From assembly GCA_021775995.1 (NCBI GenBank), contig JAJFGS010000013.1, positions 620,001-684,000 of the forward strand: a stretch of DNA of 64,000 bases. Reading direction: 5' to 3'. The DNA comes from Alphaproteobacteria bacterium. Lineage in GTDB: Bacteria > Pseudomonadota > Alphaproteobacteria > Micavibrionales > Micavibrionaceae. Of the stretch, positions 30,380 to 39,731 are shown piece after piece (position 1 is the stretch's first letter; each line of letters opens with the position of its first letter). The translations under genes and the position numbers were made by a program. The notes beneath the pieces were generated by a model. That model had not been told where the DNA came from. It searched no databases and was given only the letters and a program-made list of their open reading frames with translations.

Positions 30380-33300
30380 ATGATCCAATTTACAAAACTT
30401 AGATTAAACGGCTTCAAGTCTTTCGTTGAGAAAACAGAACTTGAAATCAGCACTGGACTAACAGGAATTGTTGGTCCCAATGGTTGTGGTAAATCCAATC
30501 TTGTTGAAGCTCTACGTTGGGTCATGGGAGAAACATCCTCTAAGCGTATGCGTGGCTCTGGTTCCATGGAAGATGTTATCTTTAACGGAACGGGCTCTCG
30601 CCCCCCTCGCAACTTTGCAGAAGTTTCGCTTCTACTGGACAATACAACACGCACGGCTCCTGCTGCTTATAACTCAGAAGAAGATATTGAAATTACCCGT
30701 AAAATTGAAAAAGACAAAGGCTCTGTCTATAAAGTAAACGGTAAAACAACGCGTGCGCGTGATGTACAAATGTTGTTTGCAGATACGGTAACAGGTGCAA
30801 ACTCCCCTGCCCTTGTCTCACAAGGTCGTGTGACGGCAATGATTAATGCAAAACCGCAAGAACGCCGTTTGATTTTAGAAGAGTCTGCTGGTGTTTCCGG
30901 TCTGTATGTCCGTCGCCACGAAGCAGAGCTTCGCCTTCGCGCCGCCGATAACAACCTACAACGTGTAGAAGATTTAGTTAGCTCTATGGATGGACGTTTA
31001 GGGGCCCTTAAGAAACAAGCACGTCAAGCTGTGCGTTATAAAGAGCTAAGCACAGAAATTCGTGAACTTGAAACTAGCATCGCCTATCTTGAATGGCGTG
31101 TATTAGTTGAAAAAATCAACAAAGCAAAGACAAAATTTGGTGATACAGAATCTATTGTAGCAGAACATCTAACTACGGTGACGCAATTAAACAAAACACA
31201 AAGCGTGCAAGCTGAAGAATTACCAGCACTTCGTTTAAAAGAAGCAGAGAGTGCAGCCGCCCTTCAAACTCAAAAATTAACCTTGCAGCGTATTGAAGAC
31301 CAAGAACAAGAAATAGAAAATCGCCTTAATGAGACAAAGCAACAACTTGAACAACTCGTACATGATAAAAGTCATGAGCAAGAAAGCTTAAGCGAGAATT
31401 CTTCAACATTAGAACGTCTCAAACAAGAAGAAGAAAGATTACAAAGCACATCCTCATCAGATGAATCTGTGCTGGCTGAAAAACTCGCCATTAAAGATGC
31501 TCTTGAAAAAGAAGTTGAAAGCTTAGAAGCTGAATATGAGAATTTCATGACAACATTGGCCGAAACCCGCGCTGGCCGACAAACTATTGAACGCCAAATT
31601 CATAATGATGAAAACCGCTTGAGCCAAGCACAAGATCGTAAGACTAAACTCGAAAACGACCTAAAGAACGCGCAAGAAAATTTTCAAAGCGACAATCAAC
31701 ATGATGCTTTAAAAGCGTCCATCACTGAATTTGAAGCAGAAAACACTTCTATTAGAACAAAACTAGAAGATGCTGAAGACGCTACTGAACAAGCTGAAAA
31801 AGCGTTGGAAAGCGCGCGTCAAAAACAACAAGAATTAGAAAAAATTGAATCTGAAATTTTAACGGAAATAAAAACATTAGAAACCGTTCTGGATTCAAAA
31901 GATAAAACAGAATTTAAACCTGTGTTAAATGATATTGAGACAGAGGCAGGGTTTGAAACTGCTCTTTCACGCGCCCTTGGTGATACACTAATGGCTTCAA
32001 CTGATGGTGATGCACCAATGGTTTGGATATCACGTGATTTTGACACATCAGACTTCCCCACCCTACCCAATGGGGCAAAAACACTTGAACCACATGTTAA
32101 AGCACCACAACATCTAAAAGCTGCTCTAACGCTTATCGGTGTTGTTGAAAGCAATGAAATGGGAAGAGCCTGCGCCACGCAATTAAAACCTGGGCAATCT
32201 ATTGTCTCCCAAAATGGTGCCTACTGGCGTTGGGATGGCCTGCATATTAAAGCCAATGCATCCGACCGTCATGCACTATTCTTACAACAGACAAATCGTT
32301 TGAAAGAACTACAAGACAGCCTACCCGAAGCACAAAAAAATGCCGCGCAAGCACAAAACGCATTAGAGACTGCCCGTTCAAATAAAACTGAGAAACAAGA
32401 AAATTTTGACTCTTTCCAAACTGAACTACGCCAAAAAGAACAAGCTCTTGGCTCTGCTCAGTCTGAATTAGGATCACTCATTGAACAACGCTCTGGGTTA
32501 TTTGCTGAAATGGCAAAATGTGAAGAAGCGCTTGCAAACACAACCAATGATATTGAAGAACTAACCGCTTCTCTAGCAGAAAACAAAACTGCGCTCGAAA
32601 ATAATGATGAGCAAGCTTTAGAAGATCAAAACCAGTCTGTTGAAAAAGTTCGCGCCAAATTAGTTGGTATACGTGACTCTTTAAGTGAAGCGTTACGTGA
32701 ACTTGATCGTGTTCAACAAGAGCAAAGCCGTCGTAAAGCTCGCCTACATGGCATTGCTGATGAAAGCATTAACTTACAAAATAAAATCATTCGCTCTCAA
32801 GAACGTTTAAAAGAACTTGAAGAACGTAACGAACACTTAACGACAAAACGTGGAGAGTTACAAAACGCACCTAAAACGATAGGGGCAGACCGTGAAGCTT
32901 TAATGTCTCGCATTACGGAACTTGAAAAACAACGTGATGAAGATGCTGACAAGTTAGCTGCGGTTGAAAACGAATTAAATGAAACCAATCGTGGTCTAAA
33001 AGAAGCTGAAGCCATACTAGGTGAGGCGCGTGAAGGCCGTGCCCATGCTCAAGCTACCGCCTCTGCTGGACAAGAACAGCTCGACGAAATTGTAGCTGGT
33101 ATTCATGAAAAATTTGATATGGCGCCTGAATCTTTAATTGCTGAAACCAAATTAAAAATTGAAGAAGACCAAGAAATACCTTCAATCGACCCTCTTAAAG
33201 AGAAAAAAGAAAAACTAATCCGTAGCCGTGACCTCATTGGCCCTGTGAACTTACGTGCCGAGCAAGAATCAACAGATCTTGAAAAAGAAGTTGGTGGCGT

Positions 33301-33865
33301 GCTTGAAGAACGTAATGACCTCATTCAAGCGATTGCAGAGCTTCGTGAGGGGATTGAAACATTAAATGTTGAAGCTCGTGAACGCTTGATGGCAGCCTTT
33401 GATCATGTAAATGCCCATTTCCAACGTCTTTTTGTTCAACTTTATGATGGTGGTAAAGCACATCTGGCGTTAATTGAATCTGATGACCCATTACTTTCTG
33501 GTCTTGAAATTTATGCGCAACCGCCTGGTAAAACTTTACAATCACTCTCCTTACTTTCTGGTGGGGAGCAAACTTTGGCCTCTATCGCACTCATTTTTGC
33601 AATGTTCCTCACCAACCCATCACCGATTTGTGTGTTGGACGAGGTTGATGCACCACTTGATGACGCCAACGTTGATCGTGTTTGTGACTTACTAGATGAC
33701 ATCGCTGCACGCGGTGAAACACGCTTCCTCGTTATTACCCATCATCGCCTCACTATGGCACGCATGGATCGTCTCTATGGTGTAACAATGGCAGAACGCG
33801 GCGTATCACAACTTGTCTCTGTTGATCTTAACCAACAACTCGACTTCCTCGAAGCCGCCGAATAA
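30380..33865 (+). CDS. smc: Chromosome segregation protein SMC
   Basis: 1161 residues. Walker A GPNGCGKSN lies near residues 33-41, two long coiled coils (about 165-500 and 660-950) flank a hinge, the ATPase signature LSGGEQ is at 1059-1064, and Walker B is VLDEVDAPLDD. SMC with ScpA/ScpB organises the chromosome and helps segregate origins; scpAB are not in this window. The hinge region (about 520-630) is somewhat divergent but complete. The last base overlaps the atpI start. Confidence 0.97.
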   Translation: MIQFTKLRLNGFKSFVEKTELEISTGLTGIVGPNGCGKSNLVEALRWVMGETSSKRMRGSGSMEDVIFNGTGSRPPRNFAEVSLLLDNTTRTAPAAYNSEEDIEITRKIEKDKGSVYKVNGKTTRARDVQMLFADTVTGANSPALVSQGRVTAMINAKPQERRLILEESAGVSGLYVRRHEAELRLRAADNNLQRVEDLVSSMDGRLGALKKQARQAVRYKELSTEIRELETSIAYLEWRVLVEKINKAKTKFGDTESIVAEHLTTVTQLNKTQSVQAEELPALRLKEAESAAALQTQKLTLQRIEDQEQEIENRLNETKQQLEQLVHDKSHEQESLSENSSTLERLKQEEERLQSTSSSDESVLAEKLAIKDALEKEVESLEAEYENFMTTLAETRAGRQTIERQIHNDENRLSQAQDRKTKLENDLKNAQENFQSDNQHDALKASITEFEAENTSIRTKLEDAEDATEQAEKALESARQKQQELEKIESEILTEIKTLETVLDSKDKTEFKPVLNDIETEAGFETALSRALGDTLMASTDGDAPMVWISRDFDTSDFPTLPNGAKTLEPHVKAPQHLKAALTLIGVVESNEMGRACATQLKPGQSIVSQNGAYWRWDGLHIKANASDRHALFLQQTNRLKELQDSLPEAQKNAAQAQNALETARSNKTEKQENFDSFQTELRQKEQALGSAQSELGSLIEQRSGLFAEMAKCEEALANTTNDIEELTASLAENKTALENNDEQALEDQNQSVEKVRAKLVGIRDSLSEALRELDRVQQEQSRRKARLHGIADESINLQNKIIRSQERLKELEERNEHLTTKRGELQNAPKTIGADREALMSRITELEKQRDEDADKLAAVENELNETNRGLKEAEAILGEAREGRAHAQATASAGQEQLDEIVAGIHEKFDMAPESLIAETKLKIEEDQEIPSIDPLKEKKEKLIRSRDLIGPVNLRAEQESTDLEKEVGGVLEERNDLIQAIAELREGIETLNVEARERLMAAFDHVNAHFQRLFVQLYDGGKAHLALIESDDPLLSGLEIYAQPPGKTLQSLSLLSGGEQTLASIALIFAMFLTNPSPICVLDEVDAPLDDANVDRVCDLLDDIAARGETRFLVITHHRLTMARMDRLYGVTMAERGVSQLVSVDLNQQLDFLEAAE

Positions 33866-34227
33866 TGACCAATAAAGATAACCTTCCTTTAGAAAAGCTT
33901 GAATCTGAGCTTAAAGCGGCGCGCAAAGAGTTTGACGAGGATTACAATCCAAAAGCTGATTCTGCCGATCAAAATACCAACACTGGCGCACGTGCGGGAG
34001 TTGAGCTTGTTGGCTCTATTATCGGTGGCGCTTTAATTGGTTATGGAATTGATCATTTCTTTGAAACAGCCCCAATTTTCTTTTTAACTTTCACTTTGCT
34101 GGGTGTTGTCACAGGTTTTTACAATATTTATAAAATAACTATGAATTTTGGCACTTCTGTTGGGTTTAAGGGGTTGAAATCACCGTCAAAAGACGCTAAA
34201 CAAGCTCCAAATAATGACGAATTATAA
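33865..34227 (+). CDS. atpI: ATP synthase protein I
   Basis: 120 residues. AtpI is a small membrane protein that aids assembly of the c ring. Two transmembrane helices (about 44-65 and 72-94) are preceded by an acidic hydrophilic N-terminus. The AtpI-type motif GVELVGSIIGGALIGYGID is visible. It starts within the smc stop (TAATG), so translation is coupled to smc. It is the first gene of an F0-only operon, the usual arrangement in alphaproteobacteria, where the F1 genes are elsewhere. Confidence 0.88.
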   Translation: MTNKDNLPLEKLESELKAARKEFDEDYNPKADSADQNTNTGARAGVELVGSIIGGALIGYGIDHFFETAPIFFLTFTLLGVVTGFYNIYKITMNFGTSVGFKGLKSPSKDAKQAPNNDEL

Positions 34228-34262
34228 GTCGTCTAGGGTGATTACTTAGTAAAGGAAGAATA

Positions 34263-35009
34263 GTGTCTAATCCTATTGAGCAATTTGAAATACATTCACT
34301 TTTCGACCTACATGTTGGCGGTCTTGATATTTCCTATACAAACTCTTCTCTATGGATGAGCATTGCTGTCATCACTTCGATATCAATGCTTTCAATTGCT
34401 ATGCGACGCAAAGCTTTAATCCCTGGACGCCTGCAGGCTCTCGCAGAAATGACATATGAATTTGTGGCAAATATGATACGCGAAAATATCGGCACAAAAG
34501 GCCGTCAGTATTTTCCACTAATTTTTACCCTCTTCATGGTTGTCTTACTGGGTAACATGTTAGGTATGCTCCCTTACTCGTTCACTTATACATCCCATAT
34601 TATTGTCACGGCGGCTTTGGCGCTATTTATCTTCTTTATTATCATGATCCTTGGTATATTTAGACACGGCTTTCACTTCTTCAGCCTCTTTATTCCAAAA
34701 GGTGTGCCATGGTGGTTGATGCCATTAATAGTACCTATTGAAATAATGTCCTTCCTCATCCGCCCTATGACGCTGTCTGTTCGTTTGTTCGCAAACATGA
34801 TTGCGGGTCATATTATGCTAAAAGTTTTTGCAGGATTTAGCACTGGCATGGTCGCCTTGGGTGTAGGTGGTGTGCTTGGTAGTATATTTCCAATGTTATT
34901 TAATTCAGTGTTAATTGGATTTGAATTGTTAATTGCGTTTTTGCAAGCTTATGTGTTTGCAATTTTGAGCTGTATTTATTTAAAGGATACCGTAGAAATT
35001 GGACATTAA
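34263..35009 (+). CDS. atpB: ATP synthase F0 subunit a
   Basis: 248 residues, membrane stator subunit that forms the proton half-channels. The essential Arg is in the PMTLSVRLFANMIAGH segment, with further helices typical of subunit a. It starts with GTG at 34263, supported by AAAGGAAGA 7 nt upstream. A palindromic repeat follows in the gap before atpE. Confidence 0.96.
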   Translation: MSNPIEQFEIHSLFDLHVGGLDISYTNSSLWMSIAVITSISMLSIAMRRKALIPGRLQALAEMTYEFVANMIRENIGTKGRQYFPLIFTLFMVVLLGNMLGMLPYSFTYTSHIIVTAALALFIFFIIMILGIFRHGFHFFSLFIPKGVPWWLMPLIVPIEIMSFLIRPMTLSVRLFANMIAGHIMLKVFAGFSTGMVALGVGGVLGSIFPMLFNSVLIGFELLIAFLQAYVFAILSCIYLKDTVEIGH

Positions 35010-35017
35010 GAATAGCC

Positions 35018-35042
35018 GTCATGCCCGCAAGCGGGGGGACGC
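35018..35042. repeat. Palindromic repeat between atpB and atpE
   Basis: CGTC / GACG flank CCCGC-AA-GCGGG, the same core as the element at 16881-16909. It sits in the 112-bp atpB-atpE gap and could tune the high c-subunit output of the operon through RNA structure. That role is inference. Confidence 0.65.
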
Positions 35043-35121
35043 TAATATCGAGAAACGTATGTTGCGTGGAAGATATAATTTTGTTAATTGAGTTTAGTTT
35101 AAAAAAGAAAAGGAAAAAACT

Positions 35122-35346
35122 ATGGATTTAGAATCTGTTAAAATTTTGGCGGGAGCAATTGCTCTGATCCCATTGGCCGGTGTTGGTATTGGCTTAGGAT
35201 TGATGTTTGCCTCTTATAATATAGCGATTAGCCGTAACCCAAATGCAGAAGGCTTGTTGGAGAAAAAATTCTTCCTAACTTTCGCATTGACAGAAGCCCT
35301 AGCGATTTTTGCGCTACTGATCGCCTTCTACCTGGTTTTCGGTTAA
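35122..35346 (+). CDS. atpE: ATP synthase F0 subunit c
   Basis: 74 residues, two transmembrane helices joined by the polar loop SRNPNAEG. The ion-binding acid is the Glu in the second-helix sequence ALTEALAIFALL. It has no sodium-type Gln/Ser/Thr signature that I can see, so protons are the likely coupling ion. AAAGGAAAAAA precedes the ATG. Confidence 0.97.
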   Translation: MDLESVKILAGAIALIPLAGVGIGLGLMFASYNIAISRNPNAEGLLEKKFFLTFALTEALAIFALLIAFYLVFG

Positions 35347-35369
35347 ACCAAAGGTATTTTGGAGTACGT

Positions 35370-36065
35370 ATGTTAAACAAGATCCTCTTGTCCTGTTTTT
35401 GTAGCTTTGCCCTTGCCTCTCAAGCATGGGCGGAGACTGCGCATGACGAGGTTTCTAATGTGGTCGATATGGATGGTAAAAACATCGCACCCCCACCTAT
35501 TGATGGTGTTATCTTCGATCATGCTGAGGATGCGCATGCATCTTCAAGTGGCTTACCGCAGTTTGACCCTGAATGGTTTGCTTCTCAGGTTTTCTGGCTC
35601 GCAGTTTCTTGTGGCATACTTTATTTTGTTTTCTCAAAAAAGACACTTCCTAACATTTCTAGTGTAATTGAGAACCGTAAAAACCATATCGACTCTGATT
35701 TGGAAACCGCAGAAAAACTAACGGCAGAGGCTGATAGCGTTCATAACTCTTATCAAGCTAACTTGAACGATGCACAAAATGATGCCTCAACCGCGATTAA
35801 AGCTGTTGAAGACGAAGCAAAGGCCAAAACGGAAACTACTCTTAACGATCTTCGTTTAAAATCAGACAAAGAATTAAAAGAAGCAGAAAAACGTATTGAA
35901 TCATCAAAATCTGCGGCAATGGACGATATGAACCAAATGTGTGTTGATGCGGCGGCGCAGGCAGTTCAAAAAATTATTGGGCTTAATCTTGAAAAAAGCA
36001 AAATACAGACTGTCGTGAAAAATATGAACGGTGATATTCAGTCTAACAAAACAAAGGCAGCATAA
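35370..36065 (+). CDS. atpF': ATP synthase F0 subunit b'
   Basis: 231 residues. Peripheral stator subunit of the b' type, present with b in alphaproteobacteria, cyanobacteria and plastids. It has a signal-like N-terminus (ending SQAWA) and a 40-residue linker before the membrane helix (about 71-92). The rest is a long charged coiled coil. The linker before the helix is longer than in most b' subunits. It overlaps atpF by 1 nt. Confidence 0.9.
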   Translation: MLNKILLSCFCSFALASQAWAETAHDEVSNVVDMDGKNIAPPPIDGVIFDHAEDAHASSSGLPQFDPEWFASQVFWLAVSCGILYFVFSKKTLPNISSVIENRKNHIDSDLETAEKLTAEADSVHNSYQANLNDAQNDASTAIKAVEDEAKAKTETTLNDLRLKSDKELKEAEKRIESSKSAAMDDMNQMCVDAAAQAVQKIIGLNLEKSKIQTVVKNMNGDIQSNKTKAA

Positions 36066-36565
36066 TGTTAGAACAACTTCTTGGAAATAATAATACTGGT
36101 ATATGGGTTGCTATCTCCTTCATTGTTTTTTCAGTCGTTGCCTTCAAACTTGGTCGAAAATCAATTTTAGGCCTTCTTGATACCCGCATTGCCGAAGTGA
36201 CAAATGAAATTGAAACTGCTGAACGCCTTCGTGTTGAGGCTCAGGAGTTGTTGGCACAATATCAACGCAAGCAACGTGATGCTGAAAAAGAAGCAAATGA
36301 AATCATCTCCCATGCTAAATCTCAAGCAGAACAAATGGTTAAAACTTCAGAAATTGAACTTGAAGAAACAATTGTAAGGCGCGAAGCACAACTTACCGAG
36401 CGTTTAAAGCGCTTGGAAGAAAGTGCTATTTCCGAAATACAAAACCACGCCGCAGAGATTACAGTAGCCGCTACAACTGAAATTATCGTTCAAACATTAG
36501 ATGCAAAGACTAATTCTGACCTGAATGAAAAGACTATTTCCTCTCTTCCTCAAAATTTAAATTAA
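36065..36565 (+). CDS. atpF: ATP synthase F0 subunit b
   Basis: 166 residues with an N-terminal membrane helix (about 12-30) and a coiled coil with ERLRVEAQELLAQYQRKQRDAE, the typical dimerisation region. It forms the peripheral stalk with b'. Start ATG 36065 overlaps the b' stop (TAATG). It ends the F0 operon; no terminator is obvious in the 46-nt gap before proA. Confidence 0.94.
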   Translation: MLEQLLGNNNTGIWVAISFIVFSVVAFKLGRKSILGLLDTRIAEVTNEIETAERLRVEAQELLAQYQRKQRDAEKEANEIISHAKSQAEQMVKTSEIELEETIVRREAQLTERLKRLEESAISEIQNHAAEITVAATTEIIVQTLDAKTNSDLNEKTISSLPQNLN

Positions 36566-36611
36566 CAAAGTCATATAATCTCCTTACACTAAAGGAAATT
36601 TGAGGGACAAA

Positions 36612-37895
36612 ATGGAACAACAAGGTTCAACCCATATTATAGAGATTCCCCCCCATATCATTATTGGGGACATTGGATGTCAGGCAAAAGAAGCCAGTGC
36701 CTTCATTGCACAAACGCCTGTTGAGGTCATCAACAATGCCCTTAATGATATTGCCGAAGCTTTATTGGAACAAGCGGATATTCTTATCGGCATTAATAAA
36801 AAAGATATTGAAGGGGCAAGCGAACTATCTCCTGCTCTTATCGATCGCTTAACATTAGATAAGCCCCGTATAAAAGCCATGTCCGATGGCGTAAAAGCCA
36901 TCATTGATCTGGACGATCCTGTTGGCACTATTTTAGAAACAACGACACGCCCCAATGGCTTGGTTATTGATAAAGTTTCTGTTCCTATTGGTGTGCTGGG
37001 TATGATTTACGAATCTCGTCCTAACGTTACAATTGATGCTGCCGCTTTATGCTTAAAATCTCATAATGCCGTTATACTTCGTGGAGGCTCTGAAAGCTTC
37101 CACACCTCACGCGCGCTACATGCCCTAATACAAGATTGTTTAAAAATAAACAATTTACCAGAAGCTACTATTTCTATGCTCCCCACAACAAACCGTGAAT
37201 TGGTCGGAGCCATGTTAAAAGCAAATGATTGTATAGACGTTATAATTCCACGTGGTGGTAAAGGACTAACAAGCCGCGTCATGGACGAAGCAACAATGCC
37301 AGTCTTTGCTCATTTAGACGGAAATTGTCACATTTATGTACATGAAAGCGCAAAACATGGTCTTGCCGTTAGTGTCATTAAAAATGCTAAACTTCGACGC
37401 ACGGGTGTTTGTAATGCAACAGAATCTCTGCTCTTTGATGAAAAGCTGGACAAAAACACTGCTACAAAGATACTTCAAGCTCTGCTTGATGAAGAATGTG
37501 ATGTTGTCGGTGATAAGGAAATTCAAAAACTAGATGATCGTATTACACTAGCAACCGATGAAGATTGGTCAACGGAATATCTAACAAAAAAAATAAGCGT
37601 TAAATTTGTAAAAGATGTCCATACCGCTATAAAGCATATCAATAAGTTCGGCTCTCATCATACTGATGTAATTTTATCCGAAGATGATGCCGCAACACTT
37701 CTTTTTCAAAACCAAGTTGATAGTGCGATCGTTATGCACAACACCTCCTCTCAATTTTCCGATGGTGGAGAATTTGGCATGGGCGCAGAAATTGGTATTG
37801 GTACAGGAAAACTTCACGCCCGTGGTCCCGTTGGCTTAAAACAACTGACAACATTTAAATATTTAGTAAAAGGCACTGGCCAAACAAGACCCTAA
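36612..37895 (+). CDS. proA: Gamma-glutamyl phosphate reductase
   Basis: 427 residues; second step of proline synthesis. The ALDH-type active-site Cys is in RRTGVCNATESLL (about residue 265), and the NADPH-site region GVLGMIYESRPNVT is present. ATG 36612 is chosen because TGAGGGA lies just upstream; a TTG at 36600 is too close to its AAGGA. In many alphaproteobacteria proA directly follows proB; here proB ends at 19469. It precedes nadD by 7 nt. Confidence 0.96.
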   Translation: MEQQGSTHIIEIPPHIIIGDIGCQAKEASAFIAQTPVEVINNALNDIAEALLEQADILIGINKKDIEGASELSPALIDRLTLDKPRIKAMSDGVKAIIDLDDPVGTILETTTRPNGLVIDKVSVPIGVLGMIYESRPNVTIDAAALCLKSHNAVILRGGSESFHTSRALHALIQDCLKINNLPEATISMLPTTNRELVGAMLKANDCIDVIIPRGGKGLTSRVMDEATMPVFAHLDGNCHIYVHESAKHGLAVSVIKNAKLRRTGVCNATESLLFDEKLDKNTATKILQALLDEECDVVGDKEIQKLDDRITLATDEDWSTEYLTKKISVKFVKDVHTAIKHINKFGSHHTDVILSEDDAATLLFQNQVDSAIVMHNTSSQFSDGGEFGMGAEIGIGTGKLHARGPVGLKQLTTFKYLVKGTGQTRP

Positions 37896-37902
37896 GAAAA
37901 CA

Positions 37903-38544
37903 ATGAAAAAGCACCCGAACAAATTTGCACCACCCACACTAAAAGATGCTCATCGTTGGCGTGGTCTTCGTGTTGGCTTATTTGGCGGTTCATTTAACCC
38001 CCCTCATGCTGGTCATATCCATGTGGCACGCTTAGCTAAAATAAAATTTGGACTAGATTTTGTATGGTGGATCGTAACACCACAAAATCCTCTAAAAGAT
38101 AAAGATCATGCAGCTCCTTATGAAGAACGCTACGCTAATGTTGAACGAATGTTAAAAACTTACCCTAAGCAATTACCCTCTCATTTAGAGGCTGAATTAG
38201 GATCGCGCTATACGTATGAAACTGTCCATAGCTTACAAAGTATCTTTTCTCAAACAGAATTTATCTGGATATGCGGCATGGATAACGCTTATATCTTTCA
38301 CAAATGGGAACACTGGCAAGATATTATAAAAACAATGCCCGTTGCTTTCATTGCACGTCCCCCCGCTACAGACTTAGTCAAATCATGTCCTTTAAGAATG
38401 GCAACCAACGCCGAACATAAATTTGATGCGTTAGGTAGAAAAACAAATTTAAAAAAACCCGCTATTTACTGGCTTTCTAGTAATAAAATGCTAGATATTT
38501 CCTCAACAGACATCAGAAAAATACAAAATAAAACAAAGGCTTAG
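37903..38544 (+). CDS. nadD: Nicotinate-nucleotide adenylyltransferase
   Basis: 213 residues; makes deaminoNAD in NAD synthesis. The nucleotidyltransferase motif GGSFNPPHAGH (about 28-38) and the late ISSTDIR motif are present. An N-terminal extension of about 20 residues precedes the domain, common in alphaproteobacteria. It follows proA closely and is separated from rsfS by a 259-nt gap with its own promoter and terminator. Confidence 0.95.
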   Translation: MKKHPNKFAPPTLKDAHRWRGLRVGLFGGSFNPPHAGHIHVARLAKIKFGLDFVWWIVTPQNPLKDKDHAAPYEERYANVERMLKTYPKQLPSHLEAELGSRYTYETVHSLQSIFSQTEFIWICGMDNAYIFHKWEHWQDIIKTMPVAFIARPPATDLVKSCPLRMATNAEHKFDALGRKTNLKKPAIYWLSSNKMLDISSTDIRKIQNKTKA

Positions 38545-38565
38545 CCGATATTACCAGAGTGTTTA

Positions 38566-38594
38566 TTGTTGATTAACCGAATCCAGCGTATAAT
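38566..38594 (+). promoter_or_regulatory. Predicted promoter for a small RNA before rsfS
   Basis: TTGTTG (38566-38571) and a perfect TATAAT (38589-38594) with a 17-nt spacer. The start site would be near 38601. The transcript meets a terminator at 38711-38740. Confidence 0.6.
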
Positions 38595-38600
38595 GGGGGT

Positions 38601-38740
38601 AGTTAAACGTTTTTTTAAAAAGGATATGCATGGTCGAAAGAGAGGGTAATTGGTTCTGAACTTTACGTTTCACTTGCCTATACATTTGCGAATGCTGTTG
38701 ACAGTAATTAAGCTGGCCTATTAGTGAGGTCGGCTTTTTT
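38601..38740 (+). ncRNA. Candidate small RNA or attenuator leader
   Basis: A region of about 140 nt bounded by a strong predicted promoter and a rho-independent terminator, with no conserved gene inside. It contains a possible mini-gene: AAAGGA followed by ATG 38629, encoding the nine-residue peptide MVEREGNWF. It also has a 6-bp pairing AAACGT (about 38606) with ACGTTT (about 38666). It could be a trans-acting small RNA, or a leader that controls read-through into rsfS-rlmH. No known RNA family is recognised. Confidence 0.45.
38711..38740 (+). terminator. Rho-independent terminator upstream of rsfS
   Basis: Stem AGCTGGCC / GGTCGGCT (8 bp including two G-U pairs in RNA), 9-nt loop, then a run of T at 38736-38740. 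It lies about 60 nt before rsfS. Confidence 0.65.
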
Positions 38741-38803
38741 GTTAGCATTTTTTATAAAATATGTTTAATGAGTTTTAAGTTGAAATAGAAAAAGGAGATA
38801 GCA

Positions 38804-39193
38804 ATTTTAACAAACGAAAAAAAAGGACAGTTTGATCTGTCAACTCTTAAAGGCGTTATTGTAAAATCGTTAGACGATGATAAGGCCTTAGATATTGAAG
38901 CCATAGATATAGGCACTCAGTCAGCCATAGCAGATTATATTATCATTGCTTCAGGAACTTCATCCACTCATGTAAAAGGTATAGCTGATAAGCTCGTAGA
39001 CCGTTTAGCGGGCTATGGCGTTAAAAATATCCGTACCGAAGGGTCTACCCAAGGCGACTGGGTTATTGTAGATGCTGGTGACATTATCATCCATCTTTTC
39101 AGGCCAGAAGTACGCGAATTCTATAATATAGAAAAAATGTGGGCTATGGATTTCACGCCAGATGGCAAACAGGATGGTTTTCAAACGGCTTAG
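38804..39193 (+). CDS. rsfS: Ribosomal silencing factor RsfS, apparent ATT start
   Basis: 129 residues. RsfS binds L14 and blocks subunit joining in starvation. The core GDWVIVDAGDIIIHLFRPEV and the terminal REFYNIEKMWAMD are characteristic. No ATG, GTG or TTG opens the frame: an upstream ATG (38768) is followed by an in-frame TAG at 38786, and the first internal ATG lies near the end. AAGGAG (38792-38797) is placed six nt before ATT 38804, giving a protein starting (M)LTNEKKGQF. A CTG at 38837 is the main alternative. ATT starts are known for infC. The gene is 86 nt upstream of rlmH, a conserved pairing. Confidence 0.9.
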   Translation: MLTNEKKGQFDLSTLKGVIVKSLDDDKALDIEAIDIGTQSAIADYIIIASGTSSTHVKGIADKLVDRLAGYGVKNIRTEGSTQGDWVIVDAGDIIIHLFRPEVREFYNIEKMWAMDFTPDGKQDGFQTA

Positions 39194-39279
39194 CAAATCC
39201 CTATAATTATTCGCTTATAGCTTAGGGTTACCCCTTAAAATCACTTTATTTTCTTGCCTAAATCAGGCATCCATAAGGG

Positions 39280-39729
39280 ATGACTTTCCTTTCCCAAATT
39301 ATTGCCATTGGTAGACTAAAAAGCAATTCGCATTTTTATACGGCTTATGAAGAATACGAAAAAAGATTAAAGGGAAAAGTTGAACTTTTTGAAGTTGCGG
39401 GACACACTCAAAAAGAAGAATTAGAAAACATAAAATCAAAACTTATTCCTTCTTCCCCCTTAATTGCCCTAGATGAAACTGGGAAATCGTTAACCAGTGT
39501 AGAATTTTCACAAAAGATAAATAACATCCAAAATATCAAACCAGGTAAAATTCAGTTTATTATTGGTGGTGCCGATGGTCTAGACGATGACATTCGTCAT
39601 CAAGCTGATTTGGTTTTAAGTTTTGGCAAAATGACATGGCCCCATATGCTGGCACGCGTCATGCTCATCGAACAAATTTATCGGGCTCAACTTATCCTTA
39701 CCAATCACCCCTATCATCGGGAGGGGTGA
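39280..39729 (+). CDS. rlmH: 23S rRNA pseudouridine1915 N3-methyltransferase RlmH
   Basis: 149 residues, SPOUT methyltransferase that modifies pseudouridine 1915 in 23S rRNA. The AdoMet knot has FIIGGADGLDDDIRHQAD, and the C-terminal LTNHPYHREG is characteristic. AAGG precedes ATG 39280. It ends 2 nt before the EnvC-like gene. Confidence 0.95.
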   Translation: MTFLSQIIAIGRLKSNSHFYTAYEEYEKRLKGKVELFEVAGHTQKEELENIKSKLIPSSPLIALDETGKSLTSVEFSQKINNIQNIKPGKIQFIIGGADGLDDDIRHQADLVLSFGKMTWPHMLARVMLIEQIYRAQLILTNHPYHREG

Positions 39730-39731
39730 AA

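Noticed and set aside
31819-33545. Several long antisense frames inside smc
   Set aside because: They follow the codon bias of the long coiled-coil gene on the other strand and have no independent signals.
38563-38748. 61-codon minus-strand frame upstream of rsfS
   Set aside because: No ribosome site, no family similarity, and it overlaps the plus-strand promoter and terminator.
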